A DNA stretch of 64,000 nt, taken from Actinoplanes xinjiangensis (GTDB taxonomy: Bacteria > Actinomycetota > Actinomycetes > Mycobacteriales > Micromonosporaceae). The notes below the pieces were generated by a model that saw only the letters and a list, made by a program, of their open reading frames with translations, was not told the origin of the DNA and searched no databases. Of the stretch, positions 54,866 to 64,000 are shown piece by piece. Each line of letters begins with the position of its first letter. The stretch's first letter is position 1. A program made the position numbers and the translations under genes. The stretch lies in assembly GCF_003148685.1 (NCBI RefSeq), contig NZ_QGGR01000004.1:522182-586181 (forward strand). Reading direction: 5' to 3'.

Positions 54866-55351
54866 ATGCCGAGCCGATCGACGTCGATTGAGGTGCGTCC
54901 CGGGACCGCGGCCGACGCGCCATCCGGGGGCGTCCCCGGGCAGTCCGCCGTAGCCCTCGCGCCCGGACTCCGCTCCGGGCCCCCGACCGCCCACGTCCAC
55001 GGACCGCGTCCCGCGGCGGCGTCCGGGTCCGACCCCGTCGCCATCGGGCACGGGCCGCTCGACTCCGACCAGGCGGGCGATCTCGCGGGAACCTTCAAGG
55101 CCCTCGGCGATCCGGTCCGCCTGCGGCTGCTGTCGATGATCGTCTCCGCCGCCGACGGCGAGATCTGCGTGTGCGACCTCAGTGAGGCGTTCCCGCTCAC
55201 CGGGCCCACCATCTCGCACCACCTGCGCATCCTGCGCGAGGCCGGCCTCGTTCAGGGAGCCCGGCGTGGCACCTGGGTCTATTACCGCGCCGTCCCCGGA
55301 GAGCTGACCCGCTTGGCCGGCGTCCTCGACGCCGGCCGCCTCACCCGTTGA
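54866..55351 (+). CDS. ArsR-family metal-responsive regulator
   Basis: A winged-helix regulator with the ArsR signature. The segment FKALGDPVRLRLLSMIVSAA precedes the metal site GEICVCDLSEAF, whose Cys pair matches the As(III) site of ArsR. The DNA-recognition helix is PTISHHLRILREAGLVQGAR, and WVYYRAVPGELTRL ends the wing. The first 70 residues are a Pro/Gly/Ala-rich extension. The ATG at 54866 (162 residues) is a cautious choice; an ATG at 54776 with GGGGAG upstream would give 192. No arsenic resistance gene is adjacent, so its target is elsewhere or only itself. Confidence 0.85.
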   Translation: MPSRSTSIEVRPGTAADAPSGGVPGQSAVALAPGLRSGPPTAHVHGPRPAAASGSDPVAIGHGPLDSDQAGDLAGTFKALGDPVRLRLLSMIVSAADGEICVCDLSEAFPLTGPTISHHLRILREAGLVQGARRGTWVYYRAVPGELTRLAGVLDAGRLTR

Positions 55352-55483
55352 CCGGGCCCGGGCCCCGCTGACGGATCCGCGCCAGGCCCGATCCGCTGCG
55401 ATCGCGCGGGCCCGGCTTCTATTCGGCCCTCCGGTGTGATCTAGCGGGCTCGGCCTTGGTGGGCTGTGATCTCGCGGGTGCTG

Positions 55484-55552
55484 GTGGCCATGCTCACGGT
55501 CGTGGGCATGCTCACGGTCGTGGCCATGCTCACGGTCGTGGGCATGTCTCAC
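55484..55552. repeat. 18-bp tandem repeat
   Basis: Three complete and one partial copies of GTGGCCATGCTCACGGTC alternate with GTGGGCATGCTCACGGTC, starting at 55484, 55502, 55520 and 55538. The array touches the stop of the DUF3140 gene. Read on the minus strand it would give a His-rich peptide (HDREHG and HDREHA), but that frame has no start or other support. Confidence 0.85.
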
Positions 55553-55869
55553 TTGAGTGGGTCGTGGCCCCAGTTCATCAATGAGTAGCGCCAGCGGCTG
55601 TCGGTCACGTCGCCGTCCGGGCGCTGGGCCGTGTGCCGGTGCACGTATCCGACGACCTTGCGCATGTGCTGCTCGTCGGCGTCGGTGAGGTCGGCCTTCT
55701 TCTTGCCGAGAATCTGGACGATCTTGCGGCCCGAATCGTGGCCGACCGATTCGGCGCCCTCCGACCGCTTCTGGCCGACTTCCCGGGACTCGTCGGTGTC
55801 CAGCCACCCACGCAGTTCGGAGGCGGTCATGTTGACCGCCTCCCGGAACTCCTCGTGCACGTCAGCCAT
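55549..55869 (-). CDS. DUF3140-domain protein
   Basis: A 106-residue small protein. It opens MADVHEEFREAVNMTASELR and continues with GWLDTDESREVGQ, SGRKIVQILGKKKADLTDAD and MRKVVGYVHRHTAQ, a pattern I recognise as DUF3140. It probably folds as a compact helical, DNA- or protein-binding domain, but function is unknown. It overlaps the DUF2945 gene by 8 bases, so the two form a pair. An 18-bp tandem repeat begins at its stop codon. Confidence 0.88.
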   Translation of the reverse strand: MADVHEEFREAVNMTASELRGWLDTDESREVGQKRSEGAESVGHDSGRKIVQILGKKKADLTDADEQHMRKVVGYVHRHTAQRPDGDVTDSRWRYSLMNWGHDPLK

Positions 55870-56080
55870 GGTGCAGCGCCCCGGGCTTGTGCACCGCCTC
55901 GCGTCCGGTCCTGTCGCTGCGCACCTTGTACTGCGGCTCCTCGGCCGACGCGGCGACGGTCCGTCCGGCGCTCTCGGTCCGCTCGGTGATCTTCTGTTCG
56001 ACCGTGCCACGGACGGTCTCCCCATGGCTGCGCCAGCTCACCTTGTCGCCCTTTTTCAGGCTTTTCTTCGCTTTGGTCAT
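55862..56080 (-). CDS. DUF2945 (HVA1-type) small protein
   Basis: A 72-residue protein, MTKAKKSLKKGDKVSWRSHG followed by ETVRGTVEQKITERT and YKVRSDRTGREAVHKPGAL. This matches DUF2945, a small SH3-like basic domain with GDKVSW and KPGAL motifs. Function is unknown. It is upstream of and overlaps DUF3140. The two domains occur together in other bacteria I recall, sometimes near stress genes. Confidence 0.88.
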   Translation of the reverse strand: MTKAKKSLKKGDKVSWRSHGETVRGTVEQKITERTESAGRTVAASAEEPQYKVRSDRTGREAVHKPGALHHG

Positions 56081-56122
56081 GACTGGCGGATACCCGGCCG
56101 GTCGCCCCGGAAACGGTGGCCG

Positions 56123-56935
56123 TCAGAGTTCGGGCAGGTCGCAGACGAAGATCGCGGTGCCCGGGAAGAGGCGGCCGCGCAGCGGGCTCCACTGGCCCCA
56201 GATCTGGTCGTGATCGTCCGGCCACTCCGGTTCGACCAGGTCGCGCAGGACGAAACCGGCCGCCACCAGTTCGCGGATGCGATCGCCGAGGGTGCGGTGC
56301 TGTTCGAGGTAGCTGACGGTGCCGTCCTCGTCACGTTCGACGTAGGGGGTGCGGTCGAAATACGAGTTCCGGGCGAGGAGGCCGCTCTCGTCCGGCTCGT
56401 CGAGGAAGACCCACCGCATCGGGTGCGTGACCGAGAACACCCAACTGCCGCCGGGCCGCAGGATCCGGGCGACCTCGCGCATGGCCGCGCCCGAGTCGGC
56501 CACGAACGGGATGGCACCGAACGCCGTGCAGACGATGTCGAACGCGCCGTCGGCGAACGGGAGGGCCATCGCGTCGGCCTGGACGAGCGGAACCCGTACC
56601 CCACTGCGCTCTGCGGCCTCCCGCGCATGCCGCAGCATGCCCGCCGACAGGTCCATGGCGACCGGATGGGCGCCCTCGCGGCGCAGCCACCGGCTGGCCG
56701 CCGCGGCGCCGGCGCCCAATTCCAGAATCTTTTTTCCCGGTACGGACCCGAGCAGCCGCGCGTCGGCCTCCCGCAGTCGTTCCGGGCACCAGACGAAGTC
56801 GACGTCACCCAGGAACGTGCCGTGTTCGTCCTGGTAGTCGTCGGCGTCGAGATCCCACCAGGAGCGGTTGGCGCGGCGCGCCTCGGTCTCGGTCACACTG
56901 CCGGCGGGCGTCTCGAAGGAGTGGGACGAAGTCAC
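56123..56935 (-). CDS. Class I SAM-dependent methyltransferase
   Basis: A 270-residue Rossmann-fold methyltransferase. The SAM-binding motif I is KKILELGAGAAAASRWL near residue 72, motif II is in GAHPVAMDLSAGMLRHAREA, and QADAMALPFADGAFDIVCTA follows. The N-terminus RRANRSWWDLDADDYQDEHG is typical for an actinobacterial group with unknown substrate. The GTG start follows TACGGT (56942-56947, minus strand) by 6 bases, so it is probably leaderless. Confidence 0.9.
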   Translation of the reverse strand: MTSSHSFETPAGSVTETEARRANRSWWDLDADDYQDEHGTFLGDVDFVWCPERLREADARLLGSVPGKKILELGAGAAAASRWLRREGAHPVAMDLSAGMLRHAREAAERSGVRVPLVQADAMALPFADGAFDIVCTAFGAIPFVADSGAAMREVARILRPGGSWVFSVTHPMRWVFLDEPDESGLLARNSYFDRTPYVERDEDGTVSYLEQHRTLGDRIRELVAAGFVLRDLVEPEWPDDHDQIWGQWSPLRGRLFPGTAIFVCDLPEL

Positions 56936-57256
56936 CCGGCAACCGTACGGCAGGCGTGGCGACCGTCCCGATTCGGCTCATAAGGTGCATGCTGACGGGT
57001 TCTCGGCCGACAATGTGCCGCGGTCCTCAGGAGGGCTTGCAACCTGTGGTAATGCGCACGGTAAGCTAGTCGATGCGCTCGCGGATCGTGTGCCTCGGCA
57101 GGGAGCAGGTTCCGTGGTCGTCGGTCTCGGCATGATCGACTGCGTTGATGTGACTGCTCTCGGGTTGGTCGTCTCGTTGCTCGTGCCGCTACCGACGGCA
57201 GTTCCGTGGAGCGCGGGAGACACCACGAATCCATTCCGTTCGGAGCAACTGTCCAC
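56936..57256 (+). promoter_or_regulatory. rpsA upstream region
   Basis: No gene is seen in these 321 bases. TTGCAA (57037-57042) and TAAGCT (57062-57067), 19 bases apart, could be a -35/-10 pair. This would leave a leader of about 185 bases before the rpsA ATG. No ribosome-binding site close to the ATG is obvious. S1 genes are often autoregulated through their leader, so RNA structure here is worth testing. Confidence 0.45.
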
Positions 57257-58768
57257 ATGACGAGCAGCATCGAGGCCACCTCGAGCGCCAACAAGGTCAC
57301 CGTCGACGATCTCGGATCCGAGGAAGCATTCCTCGCGGCCATCGACGAGACCATCAAGTACTTCAACGACGGCGACATTGTCGAAGGCACCGTCGTCAAG
57401 GTCGATCGGGACGAGGTCCTGCTCGACATCGGCTACAAGACCGAGGGTGTCATCCCCTCGCGCGAGTTGTCGATCAAGCATGACGTGGACCCCGCGGAAG
57501 TGGTGTCGGTCGGTGACCACATCGAAGCCCTCGTCCTCACGAAGGAGGACAAGGAAGGTCGTCTGATCCTCTCGAAGAAGCGCGCTCAGTACGAGCGGGC
57601 CTGGGGAACCATCGAGAAGATCAAGGAAGACGACGGCGTCGTCCGCGGTTCCGTCATCGAGGTCGTCAAGGGTGGCCTCATCCTCGACATCGGTCTCCGC
57701 GGCTTCCTCCCGGCCTCCCTTGTCGAGATGCGGCGCGTCCGCGACCTCCAGCCGTATGTCGGCCGGGAGCTCGAGGCGAAGATCATCGAGCTGGACAAGA
57801 ACCGGAACAACGTGGTTCTGTCCCGCCGCGCCTGGCTGGAGCAGACGCAGTCCGAGGTTCGCACCGAGTTCCTCAACAAGCTGCAGAAGGGCCAGGTCCG
57901 CAAGGGCGTCGTGTCCTCCATCGTCAACTTCGGCGCCTTCGTGGACCTGGGTGGCGTGGACGGCCTCGTGCACGTCTCCGAGCTCTCCTGGAAGCACATC
58001 GACCACCCGTCCGAGGTCGTCGAGGTCGGCCAGGAGGTCGAGGTCGAGGTGCTCGACGTCGACCTGGACCGCGAGCGCGTCTCGCTGTCGCTGAAGGCGA
58101 CCCAGGAAGACCCGTGGCGCCAGTTCGCCCGGACCCACGCGATCAACCAGATCGTGCCGGGCAAGGTCACCAAGCTCGTTCCGTTCGGCGCGTTCGTCCG
58201 CGTCGACGACGGCATCGAGGGCCTGGTGCACATCTCCGAGCTGGCCGAGCGTCACGTCGAGCTGCCCGAGCAGGTCGTCCAGGTGGGTTCGGACGTCCTC
58301 GTCAAGGTCATCGACATCGACCTCGAGCGTCGCCGGATCTCGCTGTCGCTCAAGCAGGCCAACGAGAACTTCGTCGAGGGCGAGGAGCACTTCGACCCGA
58401 CCCTCTACGGCATGGCCGCGACGTACGACGCCGAGGGCAACTACATCTACCCGGAGGGCTTCGACCCGGAGACGGGCGAGTGGCTCGAGGGCTTCGACAA
58501 GCAGCGCGAGACGTGGGAGAAGCAGTACGCCGACGCCCGCGAGCGCTGGGAGGCCCACACCAAGCAGGTGCAGGCGTCCCGCGACGCCGACGCCGAGGCC
58601 GCGCTCAACCCGGCTCCGGCCGGCGGCGTGACCACCTCGTCGTCGACCTCGTCGTCCTCCTCGAGCTCGTCGGCCCCGGCGCGCTCCTCCGAGGAGCCGG
58701 CCGGCACCCTGGCCACCGACGAGGCTCTCGCGGCTCTGCGCGAGAAGCTTGCCGGCGGCAAGGGCTGA
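57257..58768 (+). CDS. rpsA: 30S ribosomal protein S1
   Basis: An mRNA-binding ribosomal protein of 503 residues with four S1 OB-fold domains (starting near residues 36, 123, 208 and 293; for example GDIVEGTVVKVDRDEVLLDI and GQVRKGVVSSIVNFGAFVDL). The C-terminal 140 residues form an acidic tail with a Ser run (VTTSSSTSSSSSSSS). Gram-negative S1 has six domains; four are normal for actinobacteria. The ATG at 57257 is preferred over an upstream in-frame start because residues before it are unrelated to S1. A clear terminator follows. Confidence 0.96.
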   Translation: MTSSIEATSSANKVTVDDLGSEEAFLAAIDETIKYFNDGDIVEGTVVKVDRDEVLLDIGYKTEGVIPSRELSIKHDVDPAEVVSVGDHIEALVLTKEDKEGRLILSKKRAQYERAWGTIEKIKEDDGVVRGSVIEVVKGGLILDIGLRGFLPASLVEMRRVRDLQPYVGRELEAKIIELDKNRNNVVLSRRAWLEQTQSEVRTEFLNKLQKGQVRKGVVSSIVNFGAFVDLGGVDGLVHVSELSWKHIDHPSEVVEVGQEVEVEVLDVDLDRERVSLSLKATQEDPWRQFARTHAINQIVPGKVTKLVPFGAFVRVDDGIEGLVHISELAERHVELPEQVVQVGSDVLVKVIDIDLERRRISLSLKQANENFVEGEEHFDPTLYGMAATYDAEGNYIYPEGFDPETGEWLEGFDKQRETWEKQYADARERWEAHTKQVQASRDADAEAALNPAPAGGVTTSSSTSSSSSSSSAPARSSEEPAGTLATDEALAALREKLAGGKG

Positions 58769-58791
58769 TTCAGCCGGTAGGTATTACCACC

Positions 58792-58827
58792 GAAAGGCCG
58801 TCCCGACTCCGGTCGGGGCGGCCTTTC
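58792..58827 (+). terminator. Terminator of rpsA
   Basis: GAAAGGCCGTCCCGAC and GTCGGGGCGGCCTTTC form a 16-bp stem with one U-G wobble and a TCCG tetraloop. Its 3' arm ends in CCTTTC, about 24 bases after the rpsA stop. Confidence 0.85.
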
Positions 58828-58892
58828 GCCTTCTCTGCACACCGCCGCCTCCCGGGCGCGGCCGTCCGCCCGGTTCTGGCGATACTGATGCC

Positions 58893-60005
58893 ATGCTGAG
58901 AGTCGGGCTCACGGGTGGTATCGGTGCCGGTAAGAGCGCGGTCGCCCGGCGGCTCGCCGAGCGCGGGGCGGTGATCATCGACGCCGATCTGCTGGCCCGC
59001 GAAGTGGTCGAGCCCGGCACCGACGGCCTCGCCGAGATCGTCGAGGTGTTCGGGACCGGCGTGCTCACTCCGGAGGGCGCGCTCGACCGGCCCGCCCTCG
59101 GGGCCCGGGTGTTCGGCGACGAGGCGGCGCGGCGGCGCCTCGAGAAGATCATTCACCCTCGGGTACGGGAGAGGACCGCCGCCCTGACCCGCTCGGCAGC
59201 GCCCGACTCGATCGTGGTCAACGACGTTCCGCTCCTGGTGGAGACGGGGCTGGCTTCGTCGTACCACCTGGTGATCGTGGTGATGGCCGACCGTGAGGTG
59301 CGGGTGGAGCGTCTCACCCGCCTGCGTGGTTTGTCCCCGGCGGAGGCCGCCGCGCGGATCGACGCGCAGACCGACGATGCGAGCCGCCGGGCCGCCGCCG
59401 ACGTGGTCCTGACGAACGAGGACGATCTGGAGAGCCTGCACGCCCGGGTGGACGCCTTGTGGCGTGACCGGATCGTGGAGTTCGAGCGCAATATCCGGTG
59501 TGGGCGGTCCGCACCGAGAAGTCCCGAGGCGCGCATCGTCGCGGCCGACCCGGAGTGGCCGTTTGCGGCGGCCCGGCTGATCGCCCGGCTCCGGCACGGG
59601 CTCGGCGACGGCCATGACGTCCAGCACGTCGGGCCGACCGCGGTGCCCGGCCGGCCGGCCCGGGACCTCATCGACCTGATGATCGGCGTGCGTACCCTGG
59701 CCGAGGCCGACGGACTCGCCGGCCGGCTCGGTGAGCTGGGCTTCCCGGTGCGGCCGGGGGAGTGGTCGGAGCGGGCCGGCGGTGGTCCCGCCGGTGCCGG
59801 CGGGACCTGGCCGAAGCGGGTGCACGGCTACGCCGATCCGGGGTACCGCGTCGATCTGCACCTGCGTGTGGTGGGTTCGCCGGGCTGGCGGTTCGCGCTG
59901 CTGATGCGTGACTACCTGCGGGCCGTGCCGGAGGGGGCGGAGCACGCGGACCTGGCGCGGGCGGCCGACGACTGGGCGTCCTCGACGGGCTGGCAGCCCT
60001 CCTGA
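58893..60005 (+). CDS. coaE: Dephospho-CoA kinase fused to GrpB/UPF0157 domain
   Basis: Last step of CoA synthesis: phosphorylation of dephospho-CoA. Residues 1-200 are CoaE with P-loop GLTGGIGAGKSAVARRLAER, DADLLAREVVEPGTDGL, and VVNDVPLLVETGLAS. Residues 205-365 are a GrpB/UPF0157 domain (IVAADPEWPFAAARLIARL, VQHVGPTAVPGRPARDLIDL) of unknown function. The same fusion exists in mycobacterial CoaE as I recall. Total is 370 residues. The ATG at 58893 (MLRVGLTGG) is selected; GATACT lies 6 bases upstream as a possible -10 box. Confidence 0.94.
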   Translation: MLRVGLTGGIGAGKSAVARRLAERGAVIIDADLLAREVVEPGTDGLAEIVEVFGTGVLTPEGALDRPALGARVFGDEAARRRLEKIIHPRVRERTAALTRSAAPDSIVVNDVPLLVETGLASSYHLVIVVMADREVRVERLTRLRGLSPAEAAARIDAQTDDASRRAAADVVLTNEDDLESLHARVDALWRDRIVEFERNIRCGRSAPRSPEARIVAADPEWPFAAARLIARLRHGLGDGHDVQHVGPTAVPGRPARDLIDLMIGVRTLAEADGLAGRLGELGFPVRPGEWSERAGGGPAGAGGTWPKRVHGYADPGYRVDLHLRVVGSPGWRFALLMRDYLRAVPEGAEHADLARAADDWASSTGWQPS

Positions 60006-60244
60006 CGGGTTCCCGCGCGGGGGAAGTCCTCGCGGCGGCCGGGTCGGGTGACCCACCACGGGTGCGCTCGCCAGGGCGTCCGGGGCGCAGCCAACCATGG
60101 TGCGGCGGCTGGGCCGTGTGGGGACCCGGGCCGCCGGCGGCCGCCGCGGGCGGCCTACCGAACCAGCGTAGGTCGGCCCGCAAGGTGGGGACAATGCCGT
60201 GGCCATGGGCCGAATGTGCGTCCTGAGCACGCCGCCGCGGAAAC

Positions 60245-60267
60245 TTGTCATACCCCCGACGTACGGT
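60245..60267 (+). promoter_or_regulatory. DNA-damage-type promoter of uvrB (PafBC-like)
   Basis: TTGTCA (60245-60250) stands 17 bases, start to start, from the -10 box TACGGT (60262-60267), which is 7 bases before the uvrB ATG. A 17-base distance between TTGTC and TANNNT is that of the RecA-independent (RecA-NDp, PafBC-type) damage promoter in mycobacteria as I know it. The GTG that follows TTGTCR in that motif is TAC here, so the match is partial. Confidence 0.5.
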
Positions 60268-60274
60268 GGTGGGC

Positions 60275-62377
<2,103 letters not shown>

Positions 62378-62417
62378 CCGGTCGTCCGGCGGCCGCCGCG
62401 TCACTAACCTGGCCGCC

Positions 62418-63629
62418 ATGACGGCCGGAGTGCAGCGGGTGGCGGATGCCCTGCCCGAGGACGAGTTGCTGGATCTCGTGCGGCGATGCCGGGCGGCCGA
62501 CGGCGGCATGCCCCTGGTGACCGAACCGTGGTTCCTGCGCGGGCGCTGGTTCGCACCCGGCACGGTGACCTTCGCGGTCAGAGACGGCGGCGCGCTGATC
62601 GGGGCGGCCGCCGTCCGCCCGTCCCCGGGAGGCCCCATGGTCACCGGGCTGGTGGATCCGGCGTTCCGGGGCCGGGGCTGGGGTTCGAGTCTGCTCGACG
62701 CTGCCCTGGCCGCCGCCGCGGATCTCCGTTCGGCCGGCCTTGCGGTGGATGCCGCTGGTGTCGCCGATTCTGCGGGCGCGGCCGTAGATCTCCGTTCGGC
62801 CGGCCTTGCGGCGGACGCCGCTGGTGTCGCCGATCCTGCGGACGCCGTCGTGGATCTTCGTTCGTCCGGCCGTGCGGCGGATGCCTCTGGTGTCGCTGAT
62901 CCTGCCGGCGTTGTCGGTGCCGCCGACGCTGGCCTTGAGGGTGATTCTGTTCCGCTGTCTGTTGCGGATTCTGATGCGTTGGAGCCCTCTGCTGCGGGTC
63001 CTGAAGTGACGGCGCCTTCTATTGCCGCTTCTGAAGTGACTGCGCCGGCTGCCGTCGGTACTGAAGTGGCTGCGCCGGTGACTGTGGAGTGCGAAGGGTT
63101 TACGGCAGGTGCTGCGGAACTCTTCGCCGGGCGAGGACTGACCCAGGTCTTCGGTGAGGACGTGATGCGGATCAAGCTGGCGGCGGGGGACCGCTTCGAG
63201 GCCGGCTGGCCGGACGGGGCCGCGGTGGTCGAATGGTCCGCCGCCACCGCTGTGCGTTTCTATGCGGTTTATGTCGCTTCGTTCCGGGATCGGCCGGGCT
63301 TTCCTGATCCGACCGCCGAGGAATGGATCGAGGAGAACACCGAGGACGAGGACTTCCGCCCGGAGTGGTCGATCATGGTGACTCTGCCCGGGCACGGGGA
63401 TGTCGGGTTCGTCACGGCGGCCGACGGCTGGATCGTGCAGGTCGGCGTGGTGCCGGCTGTCCGGGGTACCGGCCTCGGCGGCGCGCTGATCCGGGAGTCG
63501 CTGCGGCGGATGGCTGCTGCCGGTGCCTCGGAGGCGTGGCTCACGGTCAACGTGAACAATCCGTCAGCGGCCGGCCTCTACCGGCGGCTCGGCTTCGACG
63601 ACATGGGACAGCGCGCCCGCTACCGATGA
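62418..63629 (+). CDS. Double GNAT acetyltransferase with tandem-repeat insert
   Basis: A 403-residue protein with two GNAT domains. The first has the acetyl-CoA loop GLVDPAFRGRGWGSSLLDAA near residue 85 and the end FTAGAAELFAGRGLTQVFGE near residue 230. Between them lie three 22-residue repeats (DLRSAGLAVDAAGVADSAG type, residues 102-167) and a 10-residue repeat (EVTAPSIAAS, EVTAPAAVGT). The second domain has VGVVPAVRGTGLGGALIRES and NPSAAGLYRRLGFDDMG and looks intact. The ATG follows TAACCT (62405-62410) by 7 bases. Mycothiol acetyltransferase-like layout is possible; the substrate is unknown. Confidence 0.85.
   Translation: MTAGVQRVADALPEDELLDLVRRCRAADGGMPLVTEPWFLRGRWFAPGTVTFAVRDGGALIGAAAVRPSPGGPMVTGLVDPAFRGRGWGSSLLDAALAAAADLRSAGLAVDAAGVADSAGAAVDLRSAGLAADAAGVADPADAVVDLRSSGRAADASGVADPAGVVGAADAGLEGDSVPLSVADSDALEPSAAGPEVTAPSIAASEVTAPAAVGTEVAAPVTVECEGFTAGAAELFAGRGLTQVFGEDVMRIKLAAGDRFEAGWPDGAAVVEWSAATAVRFYAVYVASFRDRPGFPDPTAEEWIEENTEDEDFRPEWSIMVTLPGHGDVGFVTAADGWIVQVGVVPAVRGTGLGGALIRESLRRMAAAGASEAWLTVNVNNPSAAGLYRRLGFDDMGQRARYR
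62721..62918 (+). repeat. 66-bp in-frame tandem repeat within the GNAT gene
   Basis: Three 66-bp copies start at 62721, 62787 and 62853, each opening GATCTCCGTTCGGCCGGCC or a close variant. Each encodes 22 residues, so copy changes keep the frame. A shorter 30-bp repeat follows near 63003-63090. Confidence 0.9.
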
Positions 63630-64000
63630 GGATTCATCGACGTCGGGCTCTGTTCTCACTGATGGTGCGCTAACTGCCCCGCGCAACCGGAAGCCGGGCC
63701 GCCGTCCGCCGACGGGGTCGGCTCATCCGGTCGGTTCGGCTCGGCTCGGCTCGGCGAGTTCAGCTCGTCCGGTTCGGCTCGACGAGTGCAGTTCGTCGGG
63801 CTTAGCTGGGCAACCGCAGCTCGATGAGGCCAGTTCGGTGGGTTAGCTCGGCGAGTTCGGCTCGGCGCGTTCAGCTAGATGGGCCGCTCGTCGAGTTCGG
63901 CTAGTACTGCAACCCGGTGTTGCGACTTGAGCAGCGGTCGCTCGTTGAACTGGTCATGTTGGGTGGGGCGGTGCTCGCGGAGTGGCAAGCGGGTCTGGAT
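63630..64000. other. Right-edge low-complexity intergenic sequence
   Basis: No credible gene is seen. From about 63715 to 63905 the sequence is a degenerate mix of TTCGGCTCG, GGCTCGGC and CGAGTTCAGCTCG motifs, which are partly self-complementary. It is less GC-rich than the genes. The window ends in ordinary sequence, so what lies beyond is unknown. Confidence 0.6.

Noticed and set aside
54209..55351. A single 380-residue protein with 21-residue repeats and an ArsR domain
   Set aside because: The N-terminal part is just the repeat cluster and pyrimidine-rich spacer read in an open frame. ArsR starts at 54776 or 54866 are sufficient, and the same repeat occurs in gene-free places.
55420..55552. 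His-rich metal-binding peptide on the minus strand
   Set aside because: The His-rich string comes from the 18-bp tandem repeat, in a frame different from DUF3140 and without its own start or ribosome-binding site.

Overview
The window is a gene-dense, very GC-rich actinobacterial chromosome segment. Codon third positions are almost all G or C, and GTG and TTG starts are common. Many genes have a TANNNT -10 element only 6-8 bases before the start codon, so they are probably leaderless. Gene order (hisDCBH-priA-hisF, hisI-trpE, trpCBA-lgt, pyk-tesB, pdtaR, polA-rpsA-coaE-uvrB) follows the backbone I remember for Mycobacterium tuberculosis. Protein style and accessory genes suggest Micromonosporaceae (Actinoplanes-like); that genus-level placement is inference.

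Region by region. 1-1060: a 55-bp tandem repeat and a LON-substrate-binding-domain protein. 1168-8570: the histidine operon with two small membrane-protein genes inside it; a lysR-eamA pair is inserted between priA and hisF. 8567-24045: accessory genes, namely a MocR regulator divergent from a YczE-type membrane protein, a VOC protein, an acyl-CoA ligase, a PfkB kinase, an APC permease, a heterodimeric ABC exporter, a second-type ribosomal protein S4 divergent from a DUF2470 protein across an iron-box-like palindrome, and a long disordered protein. 24270-31450: hisI, trpE, a Trp-associated membrane protein, trpCBA and lgt. 31455-43091: a flavin monooxygenase, a GNAT protein, glutamate synthase gltBD, pyruvate kinase and thioesterase II. 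43378-51190: a membrane protein, an unusual short tRNA with a CAA anticodon, the ANTAR regulator pdtaR, and a branched-chain amino-acid ABC transporter. 51422-63629: polA, an ArsR regulator, a DUF3140/DUF2945 pair, a methyltransferase, rpsA, coaE fused to a GrpB domain, uvrB, and a double GNAT protein carrying an expanded tandem-repeat insert. 63630-64000: low-complexity sequence.

How the genes work together. Histidine and tryptophan synthesis are joined by PriA, whose sequence carries the bifunctional HisA/TrpF signature; no separate trpF is seen. GltBD supplies glutamate for the aminotransferase and amidotransferase steps, and the Liv system imports branched-chain amino acids. PolA and UvrB act in DNA repair.

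The most unusual element is a family of 63-bp units, each a 55-bp two-stem palindrome plus an 8-bp spacer. They occur as tandem clusters of four, three and five copies at 11268-11511, 32817-32997 and 54240-54546, each just downstream of a plus-strand gene. I do not recognise this family. Its exact period, near-constant outer stem, cluster-specific spacers and partly retained pairing make it the best candidate here for something undescribed.
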